DNA of 9,584 nucleotides from Pseudomonadota bacterium (GCA_023433855.1 JAEYTV010000541.1:1-9584), one strand, 5' to 3'. Counted from the first letter of the stretch, positions 1-5,076 are shown. Notes: generated from the letters alone by a model not told the origin. Numbers and translations are program-made.

Positions 1-908
1 CCACGGGCGCGACCGGTCCTTCGGGCGCCGCGTCCACCGTACCAGGGCCGACGGGACCGACCGGGGCGACGGGCGTCACCGGCGCGACTGAACCTACAGG
101 CGTCACCGGAGCAACTGGTGCGACGGGACCGACCGGCCCGGGCCGCGAGATTCTATCAGCCAACCGGACTTATTACGTTCGCACCGACGGTAGCGACAGC
201 AACACTGGTCTGGTAGATAGCTCGGGTGGGGCGTTCCTGACGATAACGAAGGCGCTGTCCACAGTCTCGATGATCGACTTCGGTGGGTTCGTCGTTACGA
301 TCCAGATCGGCGACGGCACCTACACCGCCCCACTGACGATACCTGTTACGGTCGGTCAGTCTACAGTCGCCGGCCTTCTGATTTTGGGCAACACCAGCAG
401 TCCCGGCAATGTCATCGTGTCAACCACATCGGCCGCTGCGATAACCTTGGAGTCGGGCGCGCGCTGTCACCTGCAGGCGTTCGAAATCAGAACTTCGGCC
501 ACGGGGAACGGGGTCACCGTCCCTGCTGGATCAACTTGTCATATCCATACCGATATGCGGTTCGGCGCCATCGCCCAGGCGGCTCTGCAAATCGAGGGCG
601 GCTACGTCCGGGCAACAGGAAACTATTCGGTCGTGGGCAATATGCAGCGACGCGTATACTGCCGCCGCAATGGATCGTACACCGAAGAGTTCCGGACGAT
701 CACGTATTCCGGCACGCCGGCGTTCAGTTCGGCAAACGTCGAGTCTTCGCAGGGCGGCTTGGTTACTTCGGCCGCGTCGACGCAGAGCGGCTCGGCCACC
801 GGCAAGCGGTTTACTGTCGGAGACACTGCGAGCCTCATCAGCACAGGCGGCGGTGGTGCGAACTTCTATCCGGGGGATTCTGCGGGATCGGGGACGAACT
901 ACTCATGA
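1..908 (+). CDS. Phage tail-fibre-like protein with collagen-like repeats (5' end outside window)
   Basis: The reading frame is open from base 3 to the TGA at 906-908, and the true start lies upstream of the window, so about 301 C-terminal residues are visible. The first ~47 residues are Gly-X-Thr/Pro triplets ([17 protein letters not shown]), as in collagen-like shafts of phage tail fibres. A typical junction follows ([13 protein letters not shown], then a short Ala/Leu helix and IQIGDGTYT), then a Gly/Thr/Ser/Val-rich C-terminal part with short beta-strand-like segments (residues ~90-300), which fits a beta-helix or receptor-binding tip. Such proteins form trimeric fibres at the virion tip or phage-like particles. 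The next gene starts with an ATGA overlap at 905-908, consistent with a phage operon. The family assignment comes from motif style only; a bacterial surface collagen-like protein is the alternative. Confidence 0.75.
   Translation, partial: TGATGPSGAASTVPGPTGPTGATGVTGATEPTGVTGATGATGPTGPGREILSANRTYYVRTDGSDSNTGLVDSSGGAFLTITKALSTVSMIDFGGFVVTIQIGDGTYTAPLTIPVTVGQSTVAGLLILGNTSSPGNVIVSTTSAAAITLESGARCHLQAFEIRTSATGNGVTVPAGSTCHIHTDMRFGAIAQAALQIEGGYVRATGNYSVVGNMQRRVYCRRNGSYTEEFRTITYSGTPAFSSANVESSQGGLVTSAASTQSGSATGKRFTVGDTASLISTGGGGANFYPGDSAGSGTNYS
3..143 (+). repeat. Collagen-like triplet-coding repeat
   Basis: In-frame 9-base units encode Gly-Ala-Thr, Gly-Pro-Thr and Gly-Val-Thr, with one unit degenerated to Ala-Thr-Glu (around 88-96) and an imperfect stretch near 27-45. 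The DNA shows recurring words such as GGGACCGACCGG and GGCGTCACCGG. Repeats of this kind change copy number easily, so fibre length may vary between strains. The array begins before the window. Confidence 0.8.
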
Positions 909-1056
909 CCTCCTCTTCAGCCAATCCTGGATCTTGGGCGGCGACGATAGTCGCTTCTGGTCGAGCGCCTCACGGGCTGCCTCGGAAGGCGATCTTGATG
1001 CAGTTCTGAGGGGCTTTTGGCTTGCTCGGCTCGACAGCGCGCCGGCTGGTGCATAA
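905..1056 (+). pseudogene. Damaged small phage-type frame following the tail gene
   Basis: An ATG at 905 overlaps the tail gene stop (ATGA), but its own frame runs through an uncharacteristic sequence to a TGA at 1007. The neighbouring frame, open to the TAA at 1054-1056, reads like protein from about base 925: WILGGDDSRFW, then ASEGDLDAVLRGFWLARL. The simplest account is a start at 905 followed by a one-base loss near the CCTGG at 926-930, giving MTSSSANP then WILGGDDSRFW. An alternative start for the second frame is the TTG at 934. No recognised family. The next frame (1049-1249) is in register with 905, so the two pieces may be one gene with two compensating indels. Confidence is low because composition is the main argument. 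Confidence 0.35.
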
Positions 1057-1249
1057 GAGCGTCGTGCAGGCCCGCCTTATCGACCGCGGCAAGATGGATG
1101 CCGCCTATCCCGCGCTGACGAGCAATAGTGCCTATTTTGCTCGCTGGTTCGCGACGGGCCATCCCGCGCTCTATGCGGACGACGCGGACACTCTGCTGCT
1201 GCTGTCGGCGATCGGAGCGGACCCGGAAATCATCATGGCACTCGAGTAG
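1049..1249 (+). CDS. Small hypothetical protein, probably prophage-derived
   Basis: This frame encodes about 66 residues from a GTG at 1049 (a TTG at 1022 would give 75). It looks like protein: a basic helix (KSVVQARLIDRGKMDAAYP), an aromatic stretch (SAYFARWFATGHPALY) and an acidic/leucine-rich end (DADTLLLLSAIGADPEIIMALE split across ~22 residues, ending at the TAG 1247-1249). No SD stands before either start. The GTG overlaps the stop of the preceding frame by 8 bases, which suggests translational coupling or a former single gene interrupted by an indel. Its 3' end overlaps the convergent acyltransferase gene by 17 bases. Position directly after a tail-fibre-like gene suggests a small tail-associated or assembly protein, but no family was recognised. 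Confidence 0.45.
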   Translation: MHKSVVQARLIDRGKMDAAYPALTSNSAYFARWFATGHPALYADDADTLLLLSAIGADPEIIMALE

Positions 1250-2282
1250 TGGGGGCGAGCACTTTCCCACTGCCCCGGAATCCCCGGTTTATCAGCGCGT
1301 TGACCGAGGCGACCGCGCGTTTCTCCCAAAGCCACCACCAAAGAAGGCTGGCCAGCACCGATGCCACGATGGCGCTGCCAGCCATCAGATCGGGGTAAGC
1401 CTTGGCGGTCTGCCAGTGCCGGCCGAATATCGTCAGGATAGGGATGTGGATGAGGTACAGGGCGTAACTGGCATTCCCGAGTTCGACGATCGCTGGCCCG
1501 GCGACGACCTTCCTGCTCTGCTCAAGGGCGACGGCCATATAAACAACAAGCACCGAGAACGGACCGAACGTTAGGACACGGCCGAGAGTATTTTCCTTGC
1601 TGTCCACGTAGAGGCCGGCGACGAAGAATGCGACGGCGATGACGCCGAGCGCCACGAGCATTCGCCAATCGGTCCACCGCGGCCTTCCCGTGGCTGCCAA
1701 CGCCGCGCCAGCCGCGAATTCTGCCACATATGGAGAAAGAAAGGTGCTGCCATCCACTGCGGGGATGAGCGTTAGACCTCCCCAAAGCAGCAAGGCGATC
1801 ATCGCTTGCCGGCGGGGCAGCAGCATCAGCAGCGCGAACACGGCATAGAAGATCAACTCGTAGGTCAGGGTCCAGCGCACGCCAAGGATGATGGCTCCGT
1901 TCGGCACGATGTCCGCTGGCAGGAGCGTGATGGCAGACCAGGAATTGGACAGATCAAACTCGTGCGGCTTGTTCCAATAGAAAACAATCGCAGCGAAGAT
2001 AAGCGCAGGCCAGTAACTCAGGTATATCCTGGCCAGTCTCCGAAAGATGAAGCGAGGAGCATCAGTCGGGGCGTGATGTTTTACTGTCGAATGCCAGATT
2101 ACAAAGCCAGAAATGACGAAGAAGACGTCGACGCCGATCTTTCCCCAAGGATCGAAGGCGAACAGAATCGGCTTCAATAACAAAGTTTCATGGGTTCGGT
2201 AGTACATCGCGGTGTGAAAAATCACGACTGCCAACGCCGCCCACAATCGTAACGCCTGAATATTCTCAAGCCTACCGCCCAT
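1233..2282 (-). CDS. Acyltransferase 3 family membrane O-acyltransferase (OafA/YrhL-like)
   Basis: This 349-residue integral membrane protein has the hallmarks of the Acyltransferase-3 family. Near the N-terminus (RLWAALAVVIFH) Arg and His are separated by ten residues (R12 and H23 from the ATG at 2282), the conserved catalytic pair. GVDVFFVISGFVIWHS follows at ~50-65, then a basic loop RRLARIYLSYW. Another eight or so hydrophobic segments fill out the usual ten-helix core, and TLTYELIFYAVFALL matches the family's conserved mid-protein segment. These enzymes move acetyl or other acyl groups from the cytoplasm onto surface glycans such as O-antigen, capsule or Nod factors. No C-terminal SGNH domain is present. 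I chose ATG 2282 over TTG 2294; neither has a strong SD. Between phage-like remnants it may be a lysogenic-conversion gene, which is inference. Confidence 0.9.
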   Translation of the reverse strand: MGGRLENIQALRLWAALAVVIFHTAMYYRTHETLLLKPILFAFDPWGKIGVDVFFVISGFVIWHSTVKHHAPTDAPRFIFRRLARIYLSYWPALIFAAIVFYWNKPHEFDLSNSWSAITLLPADIVPNGAIILGVRWTLTYELIFYAVFALLMLLPRRQAMIALLLWGGLTLIPAVDGSTFLSPYVAEFAAGAALAATGRPRWTDWRMLVALGVIAVAFFVAGLYVDSKENTLGRVLTFGPFSVLVVYMAVALEQSRKVVAGPAIVELGNASYALYLIHIPILTIFGRHWQTAKAYPDLMAGSAIVASVLASLLWWWLWEKRAVASVNALINRGFRGSGKVLAPTTRVP

Positions 2283-2454
2283 CGCGCTATCCAACGCGAC
2301 GAGCGGGGCCGTCGAGGCCGCGACGCCTTGTCATTTTCAGCACCCCCGCCAAAGGGAACCCCGGCCTTTAACCGCAGGCCGACCGGATAGATACACGCCG
2401 GACGGGGCTGCATCAACGGCTTACCCACTCCCTAAACCACAAGGACACCTGACC

Positions 2455-2705
2455 ATGCCCCAACCAAGGCTTGTTAAGAGCCTGGCGACCCTGCGCGCGC
2501 AGGTGAACCAATTTGCCCCGAAGCGCAGCAGGGGTCGGTCGGCTGAATCGGCGACACCACGCACACCGCCCGCAAGTCGTTGCATAACCCGGATCCTGAT
2601 GGCACAGCCGACGCGGTCGACATCACGCAGGATCCGAATGGCACGGACGCCGTCAGGCTGGCGGCGACAGGAACTTTCGATCGGCGCAGCGGTTGTGCGG
2701 TTTGA
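2455..2705 (+). pseudogene. Broken phage-type protein gene (frameshift plus nonsense)
   Basis: The start frame gives MPQPRLVKSLATLRAQVNQF then APKRSR, preceded by AAGGA 9 bases upstream. After about base 2535 the protein-like sequence moves to another frame: IGDTTHTARKSLHNPDPDG, then ADAVDITQDPNGTDAVRLA, ending at the TGA 2703-2705. The pattern (PRLVKSL..LR.QVN..AP.RS ... DGWIGD..H..RKS.HNP...G...A.DIT.DP) is one I know from phage and prophage proteins of rhizobia, often near lysis genes. Relative to that pattern the TGA at 2544-2546 stands where Trp is expected, so there are at least two lesions, and the gene stops short of the family's C-terminal half. The exact enzymatic class is uncertain; a peptidoglycan-active protein is possible. 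Confidence 0.6.
2670..2694 (+). promoter_or_regulatory. Candidate sigma-EcfG promoter for the 2717 gene
   Basis: GGAAC at 2670-2674 is followed after 17 bases by GTT at 2692-2694 (GGTT from 2691). This matches the general stress response promoter pattern of Alphaproteobacteria. A transcript would begin near 2701, just before an AAGGAGG SD (2705-2711) and the ATG at 2717. The promoter sits inside the 3' end of the broken phage-type gene. Confidence 0.55.
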
Positions 2706-2716
2706 AGGAGGCTGTC

Positions 2717-2851
2717 ATGCCCGACGAGAAAACACCCAAGATACCGCGAGACGACAAAGGAAATCCTGCGCCGCCGCCACAAGGCCCCAGTGACAAGAAC
2801 AAGCCCGTCAGAGACACCCGGGAAGCACCAGCGCCAAGACCAGGCGGTTAA
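2717..2851 (+). CDS. Small proline-rich hydrophilic protein
   Basis: This encodes 44 residues beginning MPDEKTPKIPRDDKGNPAPP and ending REAPAPRPGG. It is rich in Pro, Lys, Asp and Arg with no hydrophobic segment, so it is likely soluble and intrinsically disordered. The start is supported by an excellent SD (AAGGAGG at 2705-2711, 5 bases before the ATG) and by a GGAAC-N17-GTT promoter-like motif ending 22 bases upstream. Disordered hydrophilic microproteins under stress sigma control are common in rhizobia, but no named family was recognised. The next gene is 176 bases downstream with its own leader. Confidence 0.7.
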   Translation: MPDEKTPKIPRDDKGNPAPPPQGPSDKNKPVRDTREAPAPRPGG

Positions 2852-2973
2852 ATACTTACGCAGACAGGTTGCTCAGTTCGAAGGCTTTTCATTTTCGCTC
2901 TCTACCATTTGATATGGCTCAAATCGGCTGACGGTGTATGGTGTTGTTGTCGCCCGCCAACGCACGGCACGGG

Positions 2974-3026
2974 GGCGCTTGAAAGAGTACACCACGCTTT
3001 CGCCTTAACCTGAAGGGAGAAAGCGT
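2974..3026 (+). promoter_or_regulatory. SD-loop hairpin with an alternative upstream hairpin (leader of the 3028 gene)
   Basis: ACGCTTTC (2994-3001) pairs perfectly over 8 bases with GAAAGCGT (3019-3026). The 17-base loop contains the SD (GAAGGGA, 3012-3018), and the stem ends one base before the ATG. The same CTTTC (2997-3001) can instead pair with GAAAG (2981-2985), extended across a bulge by GCC (3002-3004) with GGC (2974-2976). The two hairpins exclude each other. A very similar pair precedes the 3903 paralog, where wobble pairs preserve the stem. Probable cis-acting translational control; the signal is unknown. Confidence 0.5.
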
Positions 3027-3027
3027 C

Positions 3028-3288
3028 ATGCCCCAAGGCATCGCCAGTTCGAATCAACTCGCCATGATGGACAAGGTGCTCGCCGCCTATTGCGAGGCCT
3101 ACAACGTCACCGACGAGGCTCGCCGAGAGGACGCGGCAACTCTCATCATCCACCTATTCAACAGCGGATTTCGGAACGAGAGAACGCTCTTGGCGGAGTT
3201 GAGCGCGCGTCGATCGACTAGCGCTTCTTTACCAGCAGTCGAGCCTCGCGAACAAGGGACGGCCAATCCGCCCCTAGCAGGTTCATAA
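3028..3288 (+). CDS. Small conserved protein, paralog 1 of a three-member local family
   Basis: The protein has 86 residues. Residues ~10-62 align with the products of the 3903 and 4852 genes: a helix with VLAAYCEAYNV (Y21, C22), a charged turn, a second helix AATLIIHLFNSGF (G47) and a final TLLAEL helix. The shared pattern is YC....(I/V)...(~10)...A..(I/V)...(F/H)..G(F/V).....L...L, suggesting a small all-helical domain with one conserved Cys. The role is unknown; binding a protein partner is a guess. The start is fixed by the SD GAAGGGA and the leader hairpin. The 24-residue tail (STSASLPAVEP onward) is not shared with the paralogs and lies antisense to the 3218-3382 gene, so it may be a late extension caused by a lost stop. 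Confidence 0.75.
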   Translation: MPQGIASSNQLAMMDKVLAAYCEAYNVTDEARREDAATLIIHLFNSGFRNERTLLAELSARRSTSASLPAVEPREQGTANPPLAGS

Positions 3289-3382
3289 GCTCGTGGGCCT
3301 CCGCTTCGGTGACGCCAGTCTCCTTCACCAAGCGCTGCGCTAGCCACAGACGCTCCATATCGTGCTTCCGATCGTCTGACAT
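3218..3382 (-). CDS. DUF3606-like small protein
   Basis: This encodes 54 residues beginning MSDDRKHDMERLWLAQRLVK, then ETGVTEAEAHELMNLLGADW and SLVREARLLVKKR. The core pattern TG(V/L)(T/S)..(E/Q)A.EL...G.DW..(L/I).(R/K)EA is shared with the 5598 gene and resembles DUF3606 proteins (short three-helix, UBA-like fold, unknown function, common in Hyphomicrobiales). The upstream region has only a weak AGAGAG SD. A candidate EcfG promoter on this strand lies at 3512-3488, and a 15-base-pair hairpin (3407-3448) falls in the resulting leader. Its 3' end overlaps the tail of the 3028 gene by 71 bases in convergent orientation. Confidence 0.75.
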   Translation of the reverse strand: MSDDRKHDMERLWLAQRLVKETGVTEAEAHELMNLLGADWPSLVREARLLVKKR

Positions 3383-3406
3383 CGCGGGAGGCTCTCTTAT
3401 TACAGA

Positions 3407-3448
3407 AAGCCCGCTGTGTAGCCTTTGCGCGACCTACGCAGCGGGCTT
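3407..3448 (-). terminator. Strong 15-bp hairpin, terminator-like on the minus strand
   Basis: AAGCCCGCTGTGTAG (3407-3421) pairs with CTACGCAGCGGGCTT (3434-3448) with one G-T wobble and a 12-base loop. Read on the minus strand the stem is followed by CTTTCTGTAAT, a modest U-rich tail; on the plus strand no T tract follows. It lies between a minus-strand promoter candidate (3512-3488) and the minus-strand start at 3382, so it could be an attenuator, or a terminator for plus-strand transcription from the 3028 gene. Confidence 0.5.
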
Positions 3449-3485
3449 GCCGCCGGACATGGTTCAAACGGTACGGCGGCAATCA

Positions 3486-3512
3486 GGAACAAGCCGATCG
3501 GCTTTTGGTTCC
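3486..3512. promoter_or_regulatory. Palindromic, potentially bidirectional sigma-EcfG promoter
   Basis: GGAAC (3486-3490), 17 bases, then GTTCC (3508-3512) reads as GGAAC-N17-GTT on both strands. The spacer contains a perfect 14-base palindrome, AAGCCGATCGGCTT (3491-3504). Rightward transcription would start almost at the ATG 3517, consistent with the absence of an SD there; leftward transcription would run toward the 3382 start. An operator function for the palindrome is the alternative. Confidence 0.45.
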
Positions 3513-3516
3513 GGCA

Positions 3517-3762
3517 ATGACGTTGGTGCGCGGCGGCGAGACGATCGTCGCGTACTGCCACACCTATTTGTGCAACCATAAAGGTACGCTGGACCTGCTG
3601 ACGCTGCGCGATCGGTTCGGGCCGGATCACGGAGCGATGCATGCCGACTTAGTGCCGAAGCTCCGGTGCACGAAGTGCGGTGGTCGAAAGGTCAGAATCG
3701 TTTGCACGCCAGGCACCAAGGAATACGGCGGCAGCCCGTATCGGAAGGCGAGGGGCGGTTAG
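3517..3762 (+). CDS. Small zinc-ribbon-like protein
   Basis: This 81-residue protein has two Cys pairs: C14-x4-C19 with His at 15 and 21 (YCHTYLCNH), and C51-x2-C54 (LRCTKCGGRKV). Between them is LDLLTLRDRFGPDHGAMHAD. The layout matches a small alphaproteobacterial protein type with consensus CHN..C.H...LDL..L..R.G.D......DL.P.LRCSKCGG, a presumed single zinc ribbon of unknown role. No SD precedes the ATG at 3517 (a TTG at 3505 is possible). Instead the -10-like GTT of a GGAAC-N17-GTT motif ends 6 bases before the ATG, so a leaderless mRNA is plausible. The tail TPGTKEYGGSPYRKARGG is basic. A nucleic-acid-binding role is possible but not shown. Confidence 0.75.
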   Translation: MTLVRGGETIVAYCHTYLCNHKGTLDLLTLRDRFGPDHGAMHADLVPKLRCTKCGGRKVRIVCTPGTKEYGGSPYRKARGG

Positions 3763-3770
3763 TTGGCCAG

Positions 3771-3786
3771 TAGGAGGTAGCTCCTA
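3771..3786 (+). terminator. Small hairpin after the zinc-ribbon gene
   Basis: TAGGAG (3771-3776), loop GTAG, CTCCTA (3781-3786) forms a perfect 6-bp stem 8 bases after the stop codon. No T tract follows (GTATTGC), so it may be an inefficient terminator or an mRNA 3' end stabiliser. Confidence 0.25.
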
Positions 3787-3853
3787 GTATTGCAACCTTA
3801 AACGCGCCCCACCGTTCACTGTTCATCGTCGGCCGATCATAAAGGGCGCCGAC

Positions 3854-3901
3854 GGCTGGAAGAGCCGACAGATGCTTTCGCCCCTACGAGGAGGAGAGCG
3901 T
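3854..3901 (+). promoter_or_regulatory. SD-loop hairpin with an alternative upstream hairpin (leader of the 3903 gene)
   Basis: ATGCTTTC (3872-3879) pairs over 8 positions with GAGAGCGT (3894-3901), two of them G-T wobbles, with a 14-base loop ending in the SD GAGGAG (3888-3893). The stem ends one base before the ATG. CTTTCGCC (3875-3882) can alternatively pair with GGC-T-GGAAG (3854-3862). This is the same architecture as the leader of the 3028 gene, with base changes that keep the pairing. Confidence 0.5.
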
Positions 3902-3902
3902 T

Positions 3903-4163
3903 ATGGCTTTCACCGCTTCCCCAAAACAAATGGAACTTCTCAGGCAGGCTGTTGACGACTACTGCCGCGACCGCGGCATCGTTCACACAGAGGAGCGACT
4001 CCACGTCGCCGAACTGGTGAGCACCATGTTCGACCTCGGATTTACTTCGATAGCGGACCTACGGCGCGGCCTGGAACACAGCAACGGTCCGAGCCGCCGA
4101 GTCTACCTAAACCAGCCAAATGATCAGGCCGATCACAACAGCGGTTACGACAGCGCCGAATAG
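3903..4163 (+). CDS. Small conserved protein, paralog 2 of a three-member local family
   Basis: The protein has 86 residues. Residues ~8-61 align with paralogs 1 and 3: QAVDDYCRDRGIV (Y20, C21), HVAELVSTMFDLGF (G46), then IADLRRGLEHSN. It is predicted to be a small helical domain without membrane segment or signal peptide; function unknown. The ATG follows GAGGAGGAG at 3888-3896, part of which lies in the loop of the leader hairpin. As in paralog 1, the non-conserved C-terminal tail (GPSRRVYLNQPNDQADHNSG onward) is antisense to the 3' end of a minus-strand gene (4107-4235). The GCTTTCGCC word and surrounding leader are shared with paralog 1, so gene and leader duplicated together. Confidence 0.75.
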   Translation: MAFTASPKQMELLRQAVDDYCRDRGIVHTEERLHVAELVSTMFDLGFTSIADLRRGLEHSNGPSRRVYLNQPNDQADHNSGYDSAE

Positions 4164-4235
4164 GAAACCTCGCTTGCCGTCGTGGTGCGGGTCGGACTTG
4201 GGCTCGGTGAACGATGGTGGGTGATTGTCGTTCAT
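4107..4235 (-). CDS. Single-helix membrane microprotein coupled to the excalibur gene
   Basis: This encodes 42 residues: a polar, His/Asp-rich N-terminus (MNDNHPPSFTEPKSDPHHDG), then KRG and one hydrophobic helix (FLFGAVVTAVVIGLIIWLV) at residues ~24-42 ending at the TAG. The charge pattern favours N-terminus outside or a small tail-anchored protein. Its ATG (4235-4233) overlaps the stop of the excalibur gene in an ATGA arrangement, the classic sign of translational coupling, so the two are probably co-expressed and may act together in the envelope. Its 3' end overlaps the tail of the convergent 3903 gene by 57 bases. No family recognised. Confidence 0.75.
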   Translation of the reverse strand: MNDNHPPSFTEPKSDPHHDGKRGFLFGAVVTAVVIGLIIWLV

Positions 4236-4612
4236 CTCGGCTCACAGCCGATGCCGTCGCCGTCTCGGTCCAAACCATGTGGATCGCCGGGAGCTACCCT
4301 GACTGGACCGTAGACAAAATTCGGTCCGTTACCACCACCACCAGCGCAGTCGACGTCGCCGCCGAAGCCCGGCAGCCACGAGGAACTAGGTTTATCCTCG
4401 GTAAGGCCGTGTCGATGGACTCTTGGCAGATCGCTTGGGATGTCGACATAAGGAACTAGCAAAGCTGCGCCACCGAAGAGGAGAGTGGCCAGCAGGAGTA
4501 GCGATTTGACGCTCAGGCTTCTACCGAACCGGCCGCGCCGCAGAATTTCTTTCCTGCTCCGCCAAGGACCGTTGCCCTGGCGCCTCGGCTTGTTCCGGAT
4601 AAGCTGAAGCAT
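4232..4612 (-). CDS. Membrane-anchored excalibur calcium-binding domain protein
   Basis: The protein has 126 residues. The first ~35 are strongly basic and cytoplasmic-like, followed by a transmembrane helix (LLLLATLLFGGAALLVPYV, ~38-56), a linker, and a C-terminal excalibur domain: C89 in GGDVDCAGG and the signature D115-R-D117-G-D119-G-I-G-C123-E. This DxDxDGxxCE loop resembles EF-hand calcium ligands, and the two Cys usually pair. Excalibur domains occur in extracytoplasmic nucleases and surface proteins, but no nuclease domain is present here. The ATG at 4612 has only a G-rich upstream region; no better start precedes the membrane helix. The downstream microprotein overlaps by ATGA. Calcium binding is inferred from the motif. 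Confidence 0.8.
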   Translation of the reverse strand: MLQLIRNKPRRQGNGPWRSRKEILRRGRFGRSLSVKSLLLLATLLFGGAALLVPYVDIPSDLPRVHRHGLTEDKPSSSWLPGFGGDVDCAGGGGNGPNFVYGPVRVAPGDPHGLDRDGDGIGCEPR

Positions 4613-4818
4613 GCCCCCACACCCCGCAGGCGGCTAGGATGCCGAAATTTCGCTATGCTGGCAATCCGCGCGTGCAAGATAGAGCCACGACCTCACCGGG
4701 CGAGTTGAGGAATGCCCAGTAGGCTCTAGGTTGCGAGTGGTGTCGGGCACGTAGTCGCCTTTGCTTTGTCTCGGCCACTCAAAAGTTATTGAGGGACCAC
4801 AATCAGCGGGGCTACTGT

Positions 4819-4851
4819 CCTCCTGGTGGAGAGGGCAATCGGGAGGTTGCC
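4819..4851 (+). promoter_or_regulatory. SD-loop hairpin in the leader of the 4852 gene
   Basis: GGCAA (4834-4838) pairs with TTGCC (4847-4851), leaving an 8-base loop TCGGGAGG that is the SD itself. The stem abuts the ATG at 4852. Upstream, CCTCC (4819-4823) is complementary to the SD GGAGG (4842-4846) and can alternatively form a small stem with GGAG (4828-4831). The stem sequence differs from those of the other two paralogs, but the layout (SD in loop, stem ending at the start codon) is the same. Confidence 0.45.
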
Positions 4852-5076
4852 ATGAGATACGGAACGACTGCGAACGCGCAACAGGTCGAGGCCATGGGCC
4901 ACGTCGTTTCTCGCTACTGCAAACATGTCGGTATTGAGCCGGGCACACCGGAAGCAGAGCGTATAGCGTCGATTGTACTTGCGCTGCATGAGGTCGGGGT
5001 CAGGAGTGAAACCGATCTACTCAAGGCACTGATTGTGCCTAAGAGCAGGCTGCCACGTGGGGCTCACTGGGGCTAG
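4852..5076 (+). CDS. Small conserved protein, paralog 3 of a three-member local family
   Basis: The protein has 74 residues and aligns with paralogs 1 and 2 over residues ~9-63: HVVSRYCKHVGIE (Y22, C23), RIASIVLALHEVGV (G49), then TDLLKALIVPKSR. A two-residue insertion (PG) lies in the central turn. The tail is short and basic with a final GAHWG. I chose the ATG at 4852, not the TTG at 4789, because GGGAGG lies 5 bases upstream and the conserved region starts here. It is the most diverged copy and has a different leader stem. The 176 bases before its leader region (4613-4788) show no gene or clear promoter. It converges with the membrane microprotein operon ending at 5127. Confidence 0.75.
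   Translation: MRYGTTANAQQVEAMGHVVSRYCKHVGIEPGTPEAERIASIVLALHEVGVRSETDLLKALIVPKSRLPRGAHWG

Noticed and set aside
1128..2180. Long plus-strand frames opposite the acyltransferase gene
   Set aside because: They mirror a clear 349-residue family member on the other strand and show no domain pattern.
3002..3060. GTTCGAATC word resembling a tRNA T-arm
   Set aside because: It lies inside the conserved 3028 coding region and no cloverleaf can be drawn around it.
4640..4723. A 27-codon plus-strand frame (MPKFRYAGNPRVQD start) before paralog 3
   Set aside because: AGG directly abuts the ATG so SD spacing is wrong, and no protein-like pattern or neighbour supports it.
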